The translations under genes were made by a program, and so were the position numbers. Below, in pieces: positions 9,682 to 25,358 of a stretch of 64,000 nucleotides of DNA (the stretch's first letter is position 1; every line of letters starts with the position of its first letter). This DNA is from Adiantum capillus-veneris (lineage: Eukaryota > Streptophyta > Polypodiopsida > Polypodiales > Pteridaceae): positions 90,067,384 through 90,131,383 of the forward strand of contig CM043944.1 in the NCBI GenBank assembly GCA_014529385.2, given 5' to 3'. The notes below the pieces were generated by a model. The model saw only the letters and a list, made by a program, of their open reading frames with translations. It had not been told where the DNA came from and ran no database searches.

Positions 9682-12600
9682 CTACCCTACACCTAACTGC
9701 TTGCGAAAATGCGCAAAGCTCTCTGAGGGAAGTTCTTTTGTAAGTAGATCAGCAGGATTTTCTGTGGTGTGAACTTTGACAAGCTGAAGTTGCTTATCCT
9801 TGAGCATTTCCCTGATGAAATGATACTTCACATCCACATGCTTTGTCTTTGAGTGATAAACTGGATTGCGAGCCAATTGTATAGCACTTTGACTATCACA
9901 ATATAACACAGGCATCTCTTCTTTGATTCCCAAATCTGTTACTAGTCGATTAAGCCAAATTGATTCTTTGCATGTCTCTGATGCTGCAAAATATTCAGCC
10001 TCTGTAGTAGACTGAGTAACACAATCTTGTAATCTAGAACGCCATAATACTGCTCCACCAGCCAATGTAAAGACATACCCTGACGTAGGCCTTCGGTTGT
10101 CTAAGTCACCTGCATAATCTGAGTCTGTAAAACCCTTTACACTTAGCTCCTGACTCCCATAGCATATACGCATACTCTTTGTAGCTTTCAGGTATCTCAA
10201 TATTCCTTTCATTGCCTCCCAATGTTTCTTGCCTGGGTTTGACATGTATCGATTTACTACTCCCACTGCAAATGCAATGTCTGGGCGAGTAGCAATCATT
10301 GCATACATCAAACTACCCACTGCAGACGCATATGGAATCTTATCCATTTCAGCTTGTTCTTCCTCAGACATAGGAGAATCTGTTTGCTACGTTTCACATA
10401 TGGTGGCAATGGAACACTCAGTGCCTTTCCCTTCTCCATATTGAAACGTTGCAAAACCTTGTCAATATACTTTGTTTGAGATAACCAAATCAACTTCTTT
10501 GATCTGTCTCTCTCAATGCGCATACCAAGTATATGACTTGCCTCACCCATGTCTTTCATGTCAAACGGTTTTGCCATCTTTGACTTCAAAGCTGAAATTT
10601 CTTCCAAGTGCTTGCCAGCAATCAACATGTCATCCACATACAAAATAAGGATCAACCAACTACCATCCTTAGCCTTCTTTGTATATAGGCAATGATCGAA
10701 CTCACTACGTTTGTAGCCTTGAGAAAGCATAAACTTGTGGAATTTATGGTACCATGCCCTCGGTGATTGTTTTAAGCCATAAAGACTCTTTAACAACTGG
10801 CATACCCAATCTTCCTTGCCTTTCTCAACAAACCCTTCTGGCTGCTGCATGTAAATTTCCACATCTAAATCACCATGCAAGAACGCTGTCTTGACATCCA
10901 TTTGGTGCAACACCAAATCTAATATGGCAACCAATGCAAGAAAGCATCTCAATGTAGTCATTTTGACCACCGGAGAGAAGACTTCATCAAATTCAATGCC
11001 TTGTTCTTGCTTAAAGCCCTTGGCAACAAGCCTTGCTTTGTACTTTGGCTGACTATCATGAGCGGTGATCTTATACCTGTAAACCCATTTACAGGGTAGA
11101 GCCTTTTTGCCCCGTGGTAATTTAACTAGCTTCCATGTCTGGTTTTTATGCAGAGCTGTCATCTCTGACTGCATGGCCAATTGCCAATTCCCGGAGTCCT
11201 TCATTTGCACTGGTTCCTTGTAACATGAAGGCTCATTGCAATCAGTCAACATGACATAGTTCATAGATGGAACAAAACTATCAGGAGGTCGCGTGACACG
11301 TCCAAATCTACGCACAATAGGTGGCTCAGGCTCAGCCACAACCTGTGGTTCCACTCTATCCTGTCCTTGCTCCTCTTGAGCCCTGACATTTTGTCTTGCA
11401 CGTGCAGGTCCATCTTCTTGGAAGACAACTCTTCTAATCTCCTCAACCCTCTCTGGTTTAGAATGATATTTGGATTCATTAAAGTGAACATCATTGCTGC
11501 AGACAACCTTTCTGGATTTGGGATCCCAAAGTCTGTACCCCATCTCACCAGAATTACCATAGCCTAGAAAGATGCACTTTCTACTCTTTGACTCAAGTTT
11601 GTTCCTAAATTCCTTTGAAACGTGAGTATATGCCTCACAGCCAAAGACTCTGAGATGCTTGTATGAGGGCATTTTGCCTGACCATACCATCTCTGGCACT
11701 GAATCCTTCTGCAAAACCTTGCTAGGAGATCTATTTACAAGATGAACAGCTGTTGATACAACTTCAGCCCAAAACCCATTTGGCAGCTGTGCATTAGACA
11801 ACATACTTCTGACCTTCTCTTGTATGGTCCTATTCATCCTCTCACCAACACCATTTTGAGGAGGATTGTAAGGAGCAGTAAGTTCACGTTTTATACCTTT
11901 TGACTCACAAAAGTCCTGAAAGGCCTTTGAAACATACTCTCCACCATTGTCAGTGCGTAAGCATTTAAGCTTCTTGCCACTCTGATTTTCCACAAGTGTC
12001 ACAAACGTTTTGAAATCACTAAACGCTTCATCCTTGTGCTTGAGAAAGTAAACCCATACTTTCCTCGAGTAATCATCTATAAATGTCATAAAGTAAGAAG
12101 CTCCCCCTAGAGATAGGTTAGGCATAGGTCCACACAAATCACTATGAACAAGTGCCAACTGTGTATCTCTTCTACTGCTTCTATGCTTATGTGGCTGCTA
12201 TGTTTGCTTACCATACAGACAATGTTCACAGAATTCAAAATCATTAAATGAAAATCCAGGCAAATAACTAGAACGAGACAAGATTTCCATTCCCTTCTTG
12301 GACATATGTCCTAACCGGCTATGCCACAAAGAAACGTTCGGCTGCTCGGTTACATTGATTACATTTTTAGAGACATTTGATACATAAATCATGTAAAGTC
12401 TTCCAGACTTTACTCCATGTGCTACTGTCATAGAACCCTTGGATATCTTCCACATGTTCTGTCCAAAAGTGGTGACGTAGCCAGCATCATCAAGTAAACC
12501 TGTGCTGATCAAGCTCTTTGTAATTGCGAGAACATGTCTCACATTCTTTAGCGTGAAAGAAGATCCATTCTAAAACTTCAATTCAACATCTCCAACACCT

Positions 12601-13661
12601 AAGATCTCACATGTCTGCCCATTGCCTAGCCGAACATGATCTTTAGTGGTCAGATAAGAAGTAAACCACTCCTTGTTTGGAGACACATGAAGTGATGCCC
12701 CTGAGTCTATAATCCAGTCACTCAGTGCATTTCCATCAGATGCTGTAAGAAGAGCTGAGTCCATTGTATTCTTCAAGAAGTAGATGTCTCCTGACACTAG
12801 ACTGTCATCCTCTGCAACAGTGTTTGTCACATTTATTTCTTGAATCTTCACTGAGGACTTGTTCTTCTCACCATGGTCTTCAACTTTCTCTTTGCCTTTT
12901 TCTGCTTTCCATTCTCTGCAGTCTCTTTTCATGTGACCCTTCTTGCCACAATGGTAGCATTCTATGTCACTCTTGCCTTTATCACCGCGGGACTTGCTAC
13001 GAGACTGATTCTTCTTTCCACCTTTGTACTTTTCTTTGGTCCTTCCCCTGACAACTAAGGCTGTTCCTTTGCCTTTGTCCATTGTCTTTCTATTGGTTTC
13101 TTCAGTAAGCAGACTTCCTTCTACACCTGCTATGTTCAAACCATCTGGAGGTGCAGAATTACTCAAAGCTGTGCGAAAAGTGTCCCAACTTTCCGGCAAT
13201 GTGATCAACAGGAACATAGCTCTAACAGGTTCATCAAACTTGACACCTTGAGCTGACAACTGACTGTAGATTGTGTTGAATTCATTCAGATGATTGGACA
13301 TAGGTGTCCCTTCTTTCATCTTCAAGTCAACAAGCTTCTTAAGCCAGTATACCTGTGAAGCTGCACTCTGTTTCTCATAAAGATCACTCAGCTTTAACCA
13401 TGCTTGATAAGCCGACATCTCGTCTGCTACATTGAAGTAAACGCTTTCTGCCAAAGTCAGCATAATGGTAGAAAGTGCCAATTCATCCATTTCGCTCCAT
13501 TCATCTTTGTCCATATCTTCTGGTTTTATCCCCTTGAGCTTTGTAGGTTTTAACTGCTTCTTTTGTACCAACACGTGCCAAATCTACTTCTTCCACAATG
13601 GGAAATTGGTTCCATCCAGCTTCTTGATATTGTAAAGAGCAGTGTCCTGTGATCCAGCCAT
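9682..13661 (-). pseudogene. copia-A gag-pol polyprotein, broken
   Basis: It encodes capsid and replication enzymes for copia-A. The start ATG at 13661 opens MAGSQDTALYNIKKLDGTNF, a typical copia gag N-terminus. Then come a CX2CX4HX4C knuckle (CYHCGKKGHMKRDC), protease DSGASLHV, the GAG-pre-integrase box (LWHSRLGH...CEHC), integrase (HSDLCGP, TDNGGEY, PPQNGVGERMNR), RT (LVAKGFKQEQG, MDVKTAFLHGDL, LYVDDMLIAGK) and RNase H (TTEAEYFA, YCDSQSAI, KHVDVKYHFIRE). In-frame TAG codons lie at 13584-13586, 12570-12572 and 12198-12200. A frameshift near 10,380 separates RT from RNase H. All visible catalytic motifs remain, so decay is by scattered point lesions. Confidence 0.93.
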
Positions 13662-14644
13662 AGCTACGCTTCACAGTAGTTTACTTTTCTGGGAAAAATT
13701 CGGCAGAGTTTCCCCTGTAAACTAACCTCTGAACCAATATCAACCTGTCAAATGAAGCAAGAAAGCTTCAGATTCTGCAGAAATTTTGGCAGAGTCTCCT
13801 TTGTAAAATGGCTCTGGTGTACTAAAAAACAGACCAAAAAACAGCTCAAAAAACACTGTCTCTCTGACACTGTAAGCTGTGGGTAAACCTATCCTGCACC
13901 TGTACTGTCTCTGACTGTCCTGTCACCGTCCTGTAAGCATAGACTACGACAATGCCTCAATGGCAGTAAAGCAAAGATGCAATCCCAACTGTCTAACTCA
14001 CATTCAATACATCCTAGCTGCCTATCTAAGGGTGCTCGAGGGATCGCTCCAAGACCTGTATCACCGAAAGGATCTCAACATTCGAGAATCCCCCAGCTCA
14101 ATAAAACCTCACTCGACCCTCAACAAAGGCTGCAGTAAATCTGACAGTACATAGACTTCCCACAAAGTCATACATCCACAAATTTCCCACTGTATGCTGT
14201 AACCGCTGCGGCGGTTGTTTGCTGCGTGACTCACAGCCGGCAAACCCTCAACATCGGACATAAATCATCTCTTACAATACATCCCATGTGGAAGTACCTG
14301 CAATGTCAGGATGAAATCTGGAATATCAAGCAGCAAACACAAGCGACCTGATGAACTAGTGGATGTCGCCTATAGTCTGTGTGTAGATGCGTCCGTGTCG
14401 TATGTGACACGCCTCCAAGAACTGTGAGCCGTCCTTCGATGTGTAGAAAGCCACAAATCAACACTCTGGGAGTGTCAATATCCTCAGCACCTGCAGTCGT
14501 AGGCCGAAAACCCCAAATTTGCAGGGTCGGATCTGCACCGGCCGAGACCACGTAGTCGAAAATGGCTTGCGCAGACCTTTGTCGAAGCCGAACGATGGCC
14601 GAGATGACCTCATAATGAAATTCTGAGAACAGTTTGATACCAGT

Positions 14645-14836
14645 TGAAGGAGTACGAGTGGAAGTTCGACGCGAGAGAGAGTGCGAGAAGAAGAGCACGA
14701 CGATATGGTGAACTCGCTCTACTATAATGTGTAGAGCATAGTGAGTTCTTATTAGGTTTTTACAAAAGAATATGTGTACATACCTGGCGGCCCGCCCACT
14801 TACCTGGGCGACCACATTGGGCTTTATACCCCAACA
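14645..14836 (-). repeat. copia-A 5' LTR with adjacent primer-binding site
   Basis: 192-bp terminal repeat. Beside its inner edge, on the minus strand, TGGTATCAAACTG follows (plus-strand 14631-14643). This is close to the initiator tRNA-Met primer site TGGTATCAGAGC used by many plant LTR elements. Confidence 0.9.
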
Positions 14837-14921
14837 GGTTCAACTCTGACGTTTGACGTTTCTTTGATACAAGGTATGAAAGTTTCATTAGAAGAAAAAG
14901 AGCAACCCTTTTTCGGCTTTC

Positions 14922-16225
<1,304 letters not shown>

Positions 16226-16377
16226 TTTTAGCATTGCACAGTTTTATTGGCCTCTTAAAGACCTTAGTACCCAAAGGGTGAAGGTCGTTCAATTTTCTTT
16301 GCAAGACAAGTGTCCCTAAGGGGTTAAACACTGTATTCATAGGAGTTAGATTTCACGATGTGAGGACCTCAGTGTTC

Positions 16378-16560
16378 GAAAAAGATGTGCCTGAGCTTAG
16401 CCTTGAGCCGGTTGAAAATCAAGATTAGCCGGTTGTGAATGATGGTAAAGGGGAAAAAAATCCTATAAAATATATTAGAAAATAGCCAAACATCTTGCAA
16501 GTTTGAAAATTTCTAATAGTATTTGTTGCATCTGTATAAGGAGGAAACTTGCCGCTTAGG
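16378..16560 (-). repeat. Inverted partial copy of the dispersed repeat
   Basis: CTGAGCTTAGCCTTGAGCC, AAAATCAAG and GATGGTAAAGGG are the reverse complement of the GGCTCA...CTAAGCTGAG and CCTTTACCATGG region in the adjacent tandem units. Confidence 0.65.
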
Positions 16561-18129
<1,569 letters not shown>

Positions 18130-19480
18130 GAAGTAGGATACATGGTGATTGCAGGATATACTCAACAGGGGCAGGGATAGAAAGCTTTGGGATGTTTTCA
18201 GTGGATACGAAGTGAGGGCATTTATCTAGATGCAATCACCTATACTTGCATCTTGAAGGCATGTGGCACTATACAAAACGCCATACATTGTAAGACATGT
18301 GGCATTATGCAAGATGCTGATATGGGAAAAGGAATTCATGACGATATTTTATGGCAAGGGCTACTAAAAAAAGACGTCGTGTTTGGAAATGCCTTGATTG
18401 TCATGTATGGCAAATACTTCATAAAGCCCAAAAGAGTTTTTGACAAGCTTCCTTTTCGGGGAACTTGGAACGCATTGATTGCGAGATGTTCCCAACAAGG
18501 ACATGGCCAGGAACCTCTGGGCTGTTTTTAGCGGATGCGAAACGAGGGCATTTTCCCAGATGTAATCACCTATGCTTGCATCTTGGAGGCATGTGACCCT
18601 ATGAAGGAATATAATATGGGTAATGTTGATACTGTGAGACAGGCGTTGCATGCTTGGCACTACCTTGATCGACATGTATGCCAGATGCGATGTGCTTCAA
18701 AAAGCACAAAAGGTTCTTGAGGAGCTACCTTCACGGAATGATAAGTCTAAGAATGCACTAATTGCAGGATTTGCTAAACAGGAGCGGGGCCAGGAAGGTA
18801 TGGGTTGTTTTCAGCTAATGCAAAGCAAGTGCATCTCTCTTTACATCTTGAAGGCATGTGGCAATTTGGAAGACACTAAGATGGACAAAAGAACTCATGA
18901 CGATATTGTTAGTCAAGGCTGTTGAAAAAAAAATGTTATTCTTGGCATTGTCTTGGTTGACATGTATGTCAAATGTGGTAGATCCGAGAATCCTTGGGCT
19001 GTTTTTAGCAAATCTGAAGCGACCGAATCTCTCTAGATGCAATCACCTATGCTTTCAACTCGAAGGCATGTGACACTATGCAAGACACTGATATTGGCAA
19101 GAAATTCACGACGGTATTGCTAGTCAGGGCTGCTAAAAAAGGAAGTTGCGCTTGGCATTTCCTTGGTCGCCATGTATGCCAAATACGGTGTACTTCAGAA
19201 AGAGAAATAATTACTTGAAAAGCATCTTGTCCAGATGTGAACTCTTGGAACACACTGATTACAAGATATGTGGAACAGGGCTTGACCAGGAAACTCTGGG
19301 CTGTTTTCGGCAGATGCAAAGTGAGACCGTCTCTCTGAATGGAATCACCTATGCTTTTTCCTTCTCGTCTATGGTTACATCTTGAATTACACAAGAGCTG
19401 TGTGCTTGGCATTGCCTTGATTGACATGTTGCGTACCCTGTTTTTGCTAGATATTATGGAACTCCCTGAAGCAATTTCTT
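18130..19480 (+). pseudogene. PPR pseudogene, tandem unit 1
   Basis: Several frames together encode PPR motifs: GYTQQGQG, AITYTCILKACG, KGIHDDILWQGLLKKDVV, NALIVMYGKY, WNALIARCSQQGHGQ, ITYACILEACDPM, QKAQKVLEELPSRND, NALIAGFAKQERGQ. PPR proteins bind organellar RNA for editing and processing. The frame is repeatedly broken, for example a stop where GCFQRMR is expected near 18530. There is no start codon or C-terminal E/DYW region. From about 18285 to 19390 it is the tandem partner of unit 2 (19579-20439 plus 25110-25358). It looks like a decayed, duplicated PPR fragment. Confidence 0.8.
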
Positions 19481-19578
19481 CAATCAGTAGACATGGATTA
19501 AACACCACAACTTCATGTGGATGATCAATTCAAACATTGATGGGCATGTGCGAAATGGTCAAACCCCACATCTAAAGA

Positions 19579-20439
19579 CATGTGGCATTACACAAGATGT
19601 TGATATGGGAAAAGGAATTCACGATGATATTTTATGGCAAGGGCTGTTAAAAAAAGACGTCGTGCTTGGAAATGCCTTGGTTGACATGTACGCCAAATAC
19701 TTTGGAAAGCTCAATTCAGGTCTTGACAAGCTTCCTGTCCAGAATATTGTCTCTTGGAACGCATTGATTGCGAGATGTTCCCGACAAGGACAGGGCCAGG
19801 AAGCTCTTGGTTGTTTTCAGCGGATGCGAAACAAGGGCATTTCCCCAAATGTAATCACCTATGTGTGCATCTTGGAGGCATGTGCCCCTATGAAGAAGTA
19901 CAATATGGGCATTGATATACTGTGAGACAGGGGCTGCGTGCTGGGCACTACCTTGATCAACATGTATGCTAGATGCGGTGTGCTTCAAAAAGCACAAAAG
20001 GGTCTTGAGGAGCTACCTTCACGGAATGATAAGTCTAAGAATGCATTGATTGCAGGATATGCTAAACACAAGTGAGGCAAGGAAGCTATGGACTGTTTTC
20101 AGCTAATGCAAAGCAAGTGCATCTCTCTTTACATCTTAAAGGCATGTGGAAATTTGGAAGACGCTAAGATGGACAAAAGAACTCATGACGATATTGTTAG
20201 TCACAGGTTGTTGAAAAAAAAATGTTATGCTTGGCACTACCTTGGTCGACATGTATGCCAAATGTGGTAGGGCCAGGAATCCTCGCGTTGTTTTCAGCAA
20301 ATCTGAAGCGAGCTAATTCTCTCCGGATGCAATCACCTATGCTTTTTTCTCGAAGGCATGTGACACTATGCAAGACAGTGATATGGGAAAATTCAGGATG
20401 TTATCACTAGTCAGGGGCTCCCTCAGCCTGCTTGAAAAA
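19579..20439 (+). pseudogene. PPR pseudogene, tandem unit 2 (left part, split by copia-B)
   Basis: This repeats unit 1 with an offset of about 1.29 kb. It is better preserved at first: 19515-19925 is open and encodes KGIHDDILWQGLLKKDVVLG, NALVDMYAKYF, NIVSWNALIARCSRQGQGQ and NVITYVCILEACAPMKKY. Frame is lost after about 19920. Copia-B is inserted at 20439, and the continuation resumes at 25110. Joined across copia-B, the unit is about the same length as unit 1, which supports a duplication older than the insertion. Confidence 0.8.
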
Positions 20440-20716
20440 TGTAGACATGTAGTAGTGTTAGTGTGTATACGCGCTTCACCAGGGGCACTTTTCTCCCACT
20501 GGGTTTTTTCCCCTGGACATCCGGTGTGAAAGGACACCTTATCTCTTAGGTTTTCATATAGGCTTTGTAGCTCTGAGTTTGTATACACTATGATTCCAAT
20601 ACAGAGAGACAAACTAAAGAGATCTCGTACACAAGCTCTGTGTCTTCTCCTTCTCCATCTTCTTCCTACTCTGAGTTGCTGTCTTCCTTCTGTTTCCTGT
20701 TTCATCATCTTCAACA
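20440..20716 (+). repeat. copia-B 5' LTR
   Basis: 277-bp LTR, TG...CA, followed by the tRNA-Met primer site. The leader to the gag ATG is 20731-21115. Confidence 0.93.
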
Positions 20717-21115
20717 ATTGGTATCAGAGCAAGGTGATTTTCAGAGCCTCTACTTGCGTTTTCGCGTCCACGCACGCAATCGCAGTTTTCAGGCAGTTTT
20801 CGGAAAATTTGCTCGTGGGAGCATCCTCGACGTTCCGGGAGTATTCTGAGTAGGTGACCTGGGGTTTTACCCCCCTTTCAAAGCCGTTCGAGCCCTCAGA
20901 ATTTTGTTCTAAGCAGCGTAGCAGAAGTTACTTTTCGGAGGCGTTTAGATCAAGAGGGTGTGCTTTTTGACAAATTTTCTTCAGGCAAACAGTTCTTTTG
21001 GGAAACAGCTTGTCTTAGCTTTGTACTGAGATTTTGTGTAGAGTTTTGCTTGCATTGGAGAGGAGATTTGTGAATCTCTTGGAGGTTCTTTTGCTCTCTT
21101 GTGTGCATCTACAGT

Positions 21116-24100
21116 ATGGCTCAATCTACGGAGAAAGAGATTTTTGGTGCGTTTACATCCGAAGACAAATTGGATGGTACCAACTATTCTCTTTGGTCTT
21201 TTATGGCCAAAAATGTTTTGGTTGGTAAAGGATTGTGGGATTATGTATCTGGAGATGAAGTTCGTCCAGGTAGCATTGCACCTGCCACGCCTGGTCGTGG
21301 TGCAGTTGTTGGTGCAGGACCCTCATAAGTCACTCCAGAGCAAAAGAGATGGGATACTAAAGATGCACAGGCTATGGCTGTGATTGCCTTAACCATAAAG
21401 AGGACAATCACACCACATATCAGATCTTGCAGAACTTCTGAGGATGCTTGGAACACTCTGCAAGCTATGTTTGGAGGAAGAAACGCTGCCAGAATAGAGT
21501 TTTTGAAGAAACAACTTGACAAAATACAGATGGACGAAGGTGACGATATTGTCGAGCATCTTACAAAAATCAGGGATCTTAAAGAGCAATTGCTTAGCAT
21601 TGATGAAGTGATTCCAGAGAAGGACTTGGTTTCCAAAACACTCAATTCACTACCACCATCTTATTTGACTTTTCAGACTTCTTTGACTCTGTCTTTGCGA
21701 GCTAATCCTGACCCTCTTCATTTTGAAGAGTTAGTGGCTTTGCTATTGCAAGAGGATCAATCACGTAAGAACAAGTCTTTACAGGTGGATGGTATGGATC
21801 ATGCTCTTGTTGTACAGAACAAAAACAGGGGTAAAGAGAGTGCTCATCACTCCAAGTCTGGTGCAGGACAGTCTTCAGAGAAGTCTAAAGGTGATTCCGA
21901 CAAGTCCAAGAAGAAAGGTAAATGTCACTACTGCAAGAAACCTGGTCACTACATTAGTGAGTGTAAAAAGCGAATTGCTAAAGAAAAGAAGAAAGAGACA
22001 AGTTTGGTTGTTTCAGCTTCTGGTGATTCTTCTACAGCTAAAGAAGAGTCTGCAAACTTTGTGCAGGATTCTTATGCTTTTGTAGTATGTTCAGATTTTT
22101 CTGCTTACAGTGTTGACAAGACACAAATGATTTGGTACTTTGATAGTGGTGCATCCAGGCATATTACTTCAAGGAAGGATTTGTTTTGTTCATTGGATGC
22201 AGCTCCAGCAGGAAAGAAGGTGACATGTGCAAATAATGCTTCTTATCCAATCAAAGGCGTTGGTAAGATTTTGATTACCATTTCAGATGGTTCAGATTTA
22301 TGCTTGCCAGAAGTCTTATATGTTCCAGGGATCAAGAAGAATTTGTTGTCTGTATCCTCTCTTGCAAAAAATGGTCTTCGGGTCATTTTTGAGGATGACA
22401 GATGTGTTGTACGAGATCGAGAGAATGGTTATTCTCTTATCACTACAGGTACGCTGGAAAATGGACTATTTGTGCTAGATCGTTATGAAAAGCAGATTCA
22501 GGTATGTATTGTAGAAACAAAGACTCAGGCCATGCAGGATGCTGAGTTGTGGCATGCTAGATTTGGGCACGTTGGTTATGGCAGTTTGATGACTTTACAA
22601 CGTCATAATATGGTGCATGATTTGTCTTTATTGGAGATGCCACCAAGACATGTATGTGAAGGTTGCGTTCTTGGAAAGATGCACAGATTTGCATTTTCGC
22701 AGGATGGTTCAGTTAGAGCGACACGAAAGTTGCAACTTGTACACAGTGATGTATGTGGTCCTATGAGGACACCATCTATAGGAAACAGCCTTTATTTTGT
22801 GACCTTCATTGATGACTTTTCCAGGTTTTGTTGGGTGTATCCACTCAAAGCAAAGTCAGACGTGTTTGCAGTTTTTCAACATTATGTCGCCATGGTTGAA
22901 ACTGAAACAGGTTGCAAAGTACAGACTCTTCGTACCGATCGAGGAGGTGAATACATGTCAGGTGAGGATTTTTTGGGAAAGAAAGGCATTAAACACCAAT
23001 GCACTATGCCATACACACCACAACAGAATGGTGTTGCAGAAAGGAAGAACAGGTCTTTAATGGAGACGGCTAGATGTATGCTCAAGGCTAAGAGTTTGCC
23101 TCATAAGCTATGGATGGAGGCAGTTGCTTGTGCATCACATGTTTTGAACAGGTGTCCTACTCGTGCCTTGAAGACCATTGCTCCATATGAAGCTTGGTAT
23201 GACAGAAAACCTTCAGTCAGTTATCTTCGTGTTTTTGGTTGTCTTGCTTATGCTCACATCCCTCAGCAGTTATGTGGGAAGCTTGATGATAAGGCAATCA
23301 AATGTATATTTGTGGGGTACAGTAGTGGAAGTAAAGGTTATAGACTTTACAATCCTGCTACAAACAAGATTTTTGAAAGTCGTGATGTAATTTTTGCAGA
23401 AACTACTGCTCAACCTATGGTTGCTTTTGATGTACCTCATATGCAGACACATGATGTATTTGAAGGTTTGCTTCCTTCTTTTGTGGAGAATCAAGAATCA
23501 CAACAGGTTGATAATCTTGATCAATCTTTTGATCAGCATGTGACACCTCATGATGTAGAGGAAATTGTGCGTGAAGAGCAAGAAGTTCTCAGGGAAGAAA
23601 GAACCTTGCCTAAATGGGTTCAGAAAACTTTGCAGGATAGCAAGTTGGATGCACCGTTGCCACGAAAAACACATGCTGGTACTACTTTTGGCAGAGAGCA
23701 AGTAGATTTGGCTTGCTTTAGCACTCTTTGTGATCTAGATGAGCTTGATTCATTTGAACAAGCTTTAGAGTGTGTTCAGTGGAAAGATGCTATGCAACAA
23801 GAAATTGATTCTATTCATAAGAATCATACATGGGATCTAGTGGACTTGCCTACAGGTCAAAAGCCTATTGGTACAAAGTGGGTTTTTAAGGTAAAAAGGA
23901 AACAAGATGGTACTGTTGACAGGTACAAAGCAAGGCTTGTGGCAAAAGGCTATGCGCAACAGAAAGGCATAGATTATGATGAAACCTTTGCTCCTACTTC
24001 TCGTGCGTCCACAGTTAGATCACTAGTTGCAATTGCTGCTCATCATGGTTGGAAAGTGCATCAGTTGGATATCAAAACTGCTTTTTTGAATGGTGATTTG

Positions 24101-24785
24101 CAGGAAGAAGTTTATGTAAGTCAACCAAGTGGTTTTGTTGTAAAAGGTCAAGAGCAAAAGGTATGTAGATTGCGTAAAGCTTTGTATGGTCTCAAACAGG
24201 CTCCAAGAGCATGGTATGAGAAGATACATACTTATTTGATTGGCCAGGGATTTCAAAATAGTCCAACAGAAAGTACTTTGTATGTCAAAAAGAGAGATGG
24301 AGTTCTATGGAGCTTCTTGGTTACAACGATTCAAAGATTGGGCTGGTGATTTTGACACACGACATTCCACAAGTGGCAATTGTTTTTTCTTGGGAAATGC
24401 ATGTATATCTTGGCTAAGCAAGAAGCAACCCACAGTGGCTACATCAACTTGTGAAGCTGAGTACAGGGCAGCTTTCACGGCAACAGTTGATTGTGTATGG
24501 ATACGTAGGTTATTGGCAGATCTTTGTGAGTCTCAACAGGCACCCACTACCATTTTCACTGACAGTCAGAGTGCTATGGCAGTTGCAAGGAATCCAGTAT
24601 TTCATGCAAGAACAAAGCACATAGAGGTTCACTACCACTATGTCAGGGAAAGGCTACATGCAGGGGAGATCACACTAACTTACTGTCCTACACAGGATAA
24701 CATTGCAGATCTATTTACGAAGGCGTTATCACGAGAAAAGTTTGAAGCTTTCCGAAAAGCTTTGGGCTTACTCTCATACACATGA
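21116..24785 (+). pseudogene. copia-B gag-pol polyprotein, nearly intact but lacking the RT active site
   Basis: The ATG at 21116 opens MAQSTEKEIFGAFTSEDKLD (copia gag). A TAA at 21326-21328 interrupts it; the same frame then runs open to 24349. Domains in order: UBN2-type gag, zinc knuckle CHYCKKPGHYISEC, protease FDSGASRHITS, pre-integrase LWHARFGH...CEGC, integrase ([28 protein letters not shown]), and RT start (LVAKGYAQQKG, LDIKTAFLNGDL, YGLKQAPRAWYEK). At about 24300 the sequence jumps to [18 protein letters not shown] of the RNase H region, skipping the YVDD block, and the frame changes there. RNase H continues to 24785 ([29 protein letters not shown]). Gag to integrase is otherwise well preserved. 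Confidence 0.93.
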
Positions 24786-24832
24786 TGATCTGCTACCTTG
24801 TACGGATTCACACTATCACTACAGGGGGGATT

Positions 24833-25109
24833 TGTAGACATGTAGTAGTGTTAGTGTGTATACACGCTTCACCAGGGGCACTTTTCTCCCACTGGGTTTT
24901 CCCCCCTGGACATCCGGTGTGAAAGGACACCTTATCTCTTAGGTTTTCATATAGGCTTTGTAGCTCTGAGTTTGTATACACTATTATTCCAATACAGAGA
25001 GACAGACTAAAGAGATCTCGTACACAAGCTCTGTGTCTTCTCCTTCTCCATCTTCTTCCTACTCTGAGTTGCTGTCTTCCTTCTGTTTCCTGTTTCATCA
25101 TCTTCAACA
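24833..25109 (+). repeat. copia-B 3' LTR
   Basis: 277-bp LTR, same ends as the 5' copy, preceded by the polypurine tract at about 24822-24830. Confidence 0.93.
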
Positions 25110-25358
25110 AAAAAAGAAATTGCCTTGTTCGCCATGTCTGCCAAATATGGTGTACTTCAAAAGAACAAAAACTACTTGAGGAGCTTCTTGTGCAGGATGT
25201 GAACTCTTGGAATGCACTGATTACAATATATGTGGAACAGGGCATGACCAAGAAGCTCTCGACTGTTTTCAGTAGATGCAAAGTGAGATAGTCTCTCCAA
25301 ATGAAATCACCTATGGTTTGGTCTTCAAGGCTATGCTTACATCTTGAATTTCACAGGG
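25110..25358 (+). pseudogene. PPR pseudogene, tandem unit 2 (right part)
   Basis: It continues unit 2 after copia-B. It encodes AMSAKYGVLQK, LLEELLVQDVNSWNALIT, YVEQGHDQEALDCFQ, a stop, then SPNEITYGLVFKA. It matches unit 1 at 19135-19390. Frame breaks and the in-frame stop show it is not functional. Confidence 0.78.

Larger units (their letters stand above)
9401..14836 (-). mobile_element. Ty1/copia LTR retrotransposon copia-A, full length with TSD GGTTC
   Basis: A 5,436-bp minus-strand element bounded by 192-bp LTRs at 9401-9592 and 14645-14836. On the minus strand each LTR starts TGTTGGGGTATAAAGC and ends CTCCTTCA. GGTTC flanks both sides (9396-9400 and 14837-14841), a perfect 5-bp target duplication. 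I count about four differences between the LTRs (roughly 98% identical by eye), so insertion was fairly recent. The interior carries one gag-pol frame in the copia order protease, integrase, RT, RNase H. Three nonsense codons and a frameshift make it defective. Confidence 0.95.
20440..25109 (+). mobile_element. Ty1/copia LTR retrotransposon copia-B with TSD AAAAA
   Basis: A 4,670-bp element with 277-bp LTRs at 20440-20716 and 24833-25109, each starting TGTAGACATGTAGTAG and ending CATCTTCAACA. The PBS TTGGTATCAGAGC follows the 5' LTR at 20718-20730, matching initiator tRNA-Met. A polypurine tract (CAGGGGGGA) lies just before the 3' LTR. AAAAA on both sides is consistent with a 5-bp target duplication, though poly-A is weak evidence. 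I count about five LTR differences (roughly 98% identity by eye). An internal deletion removes the RT active site. Confidence 0.93.
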
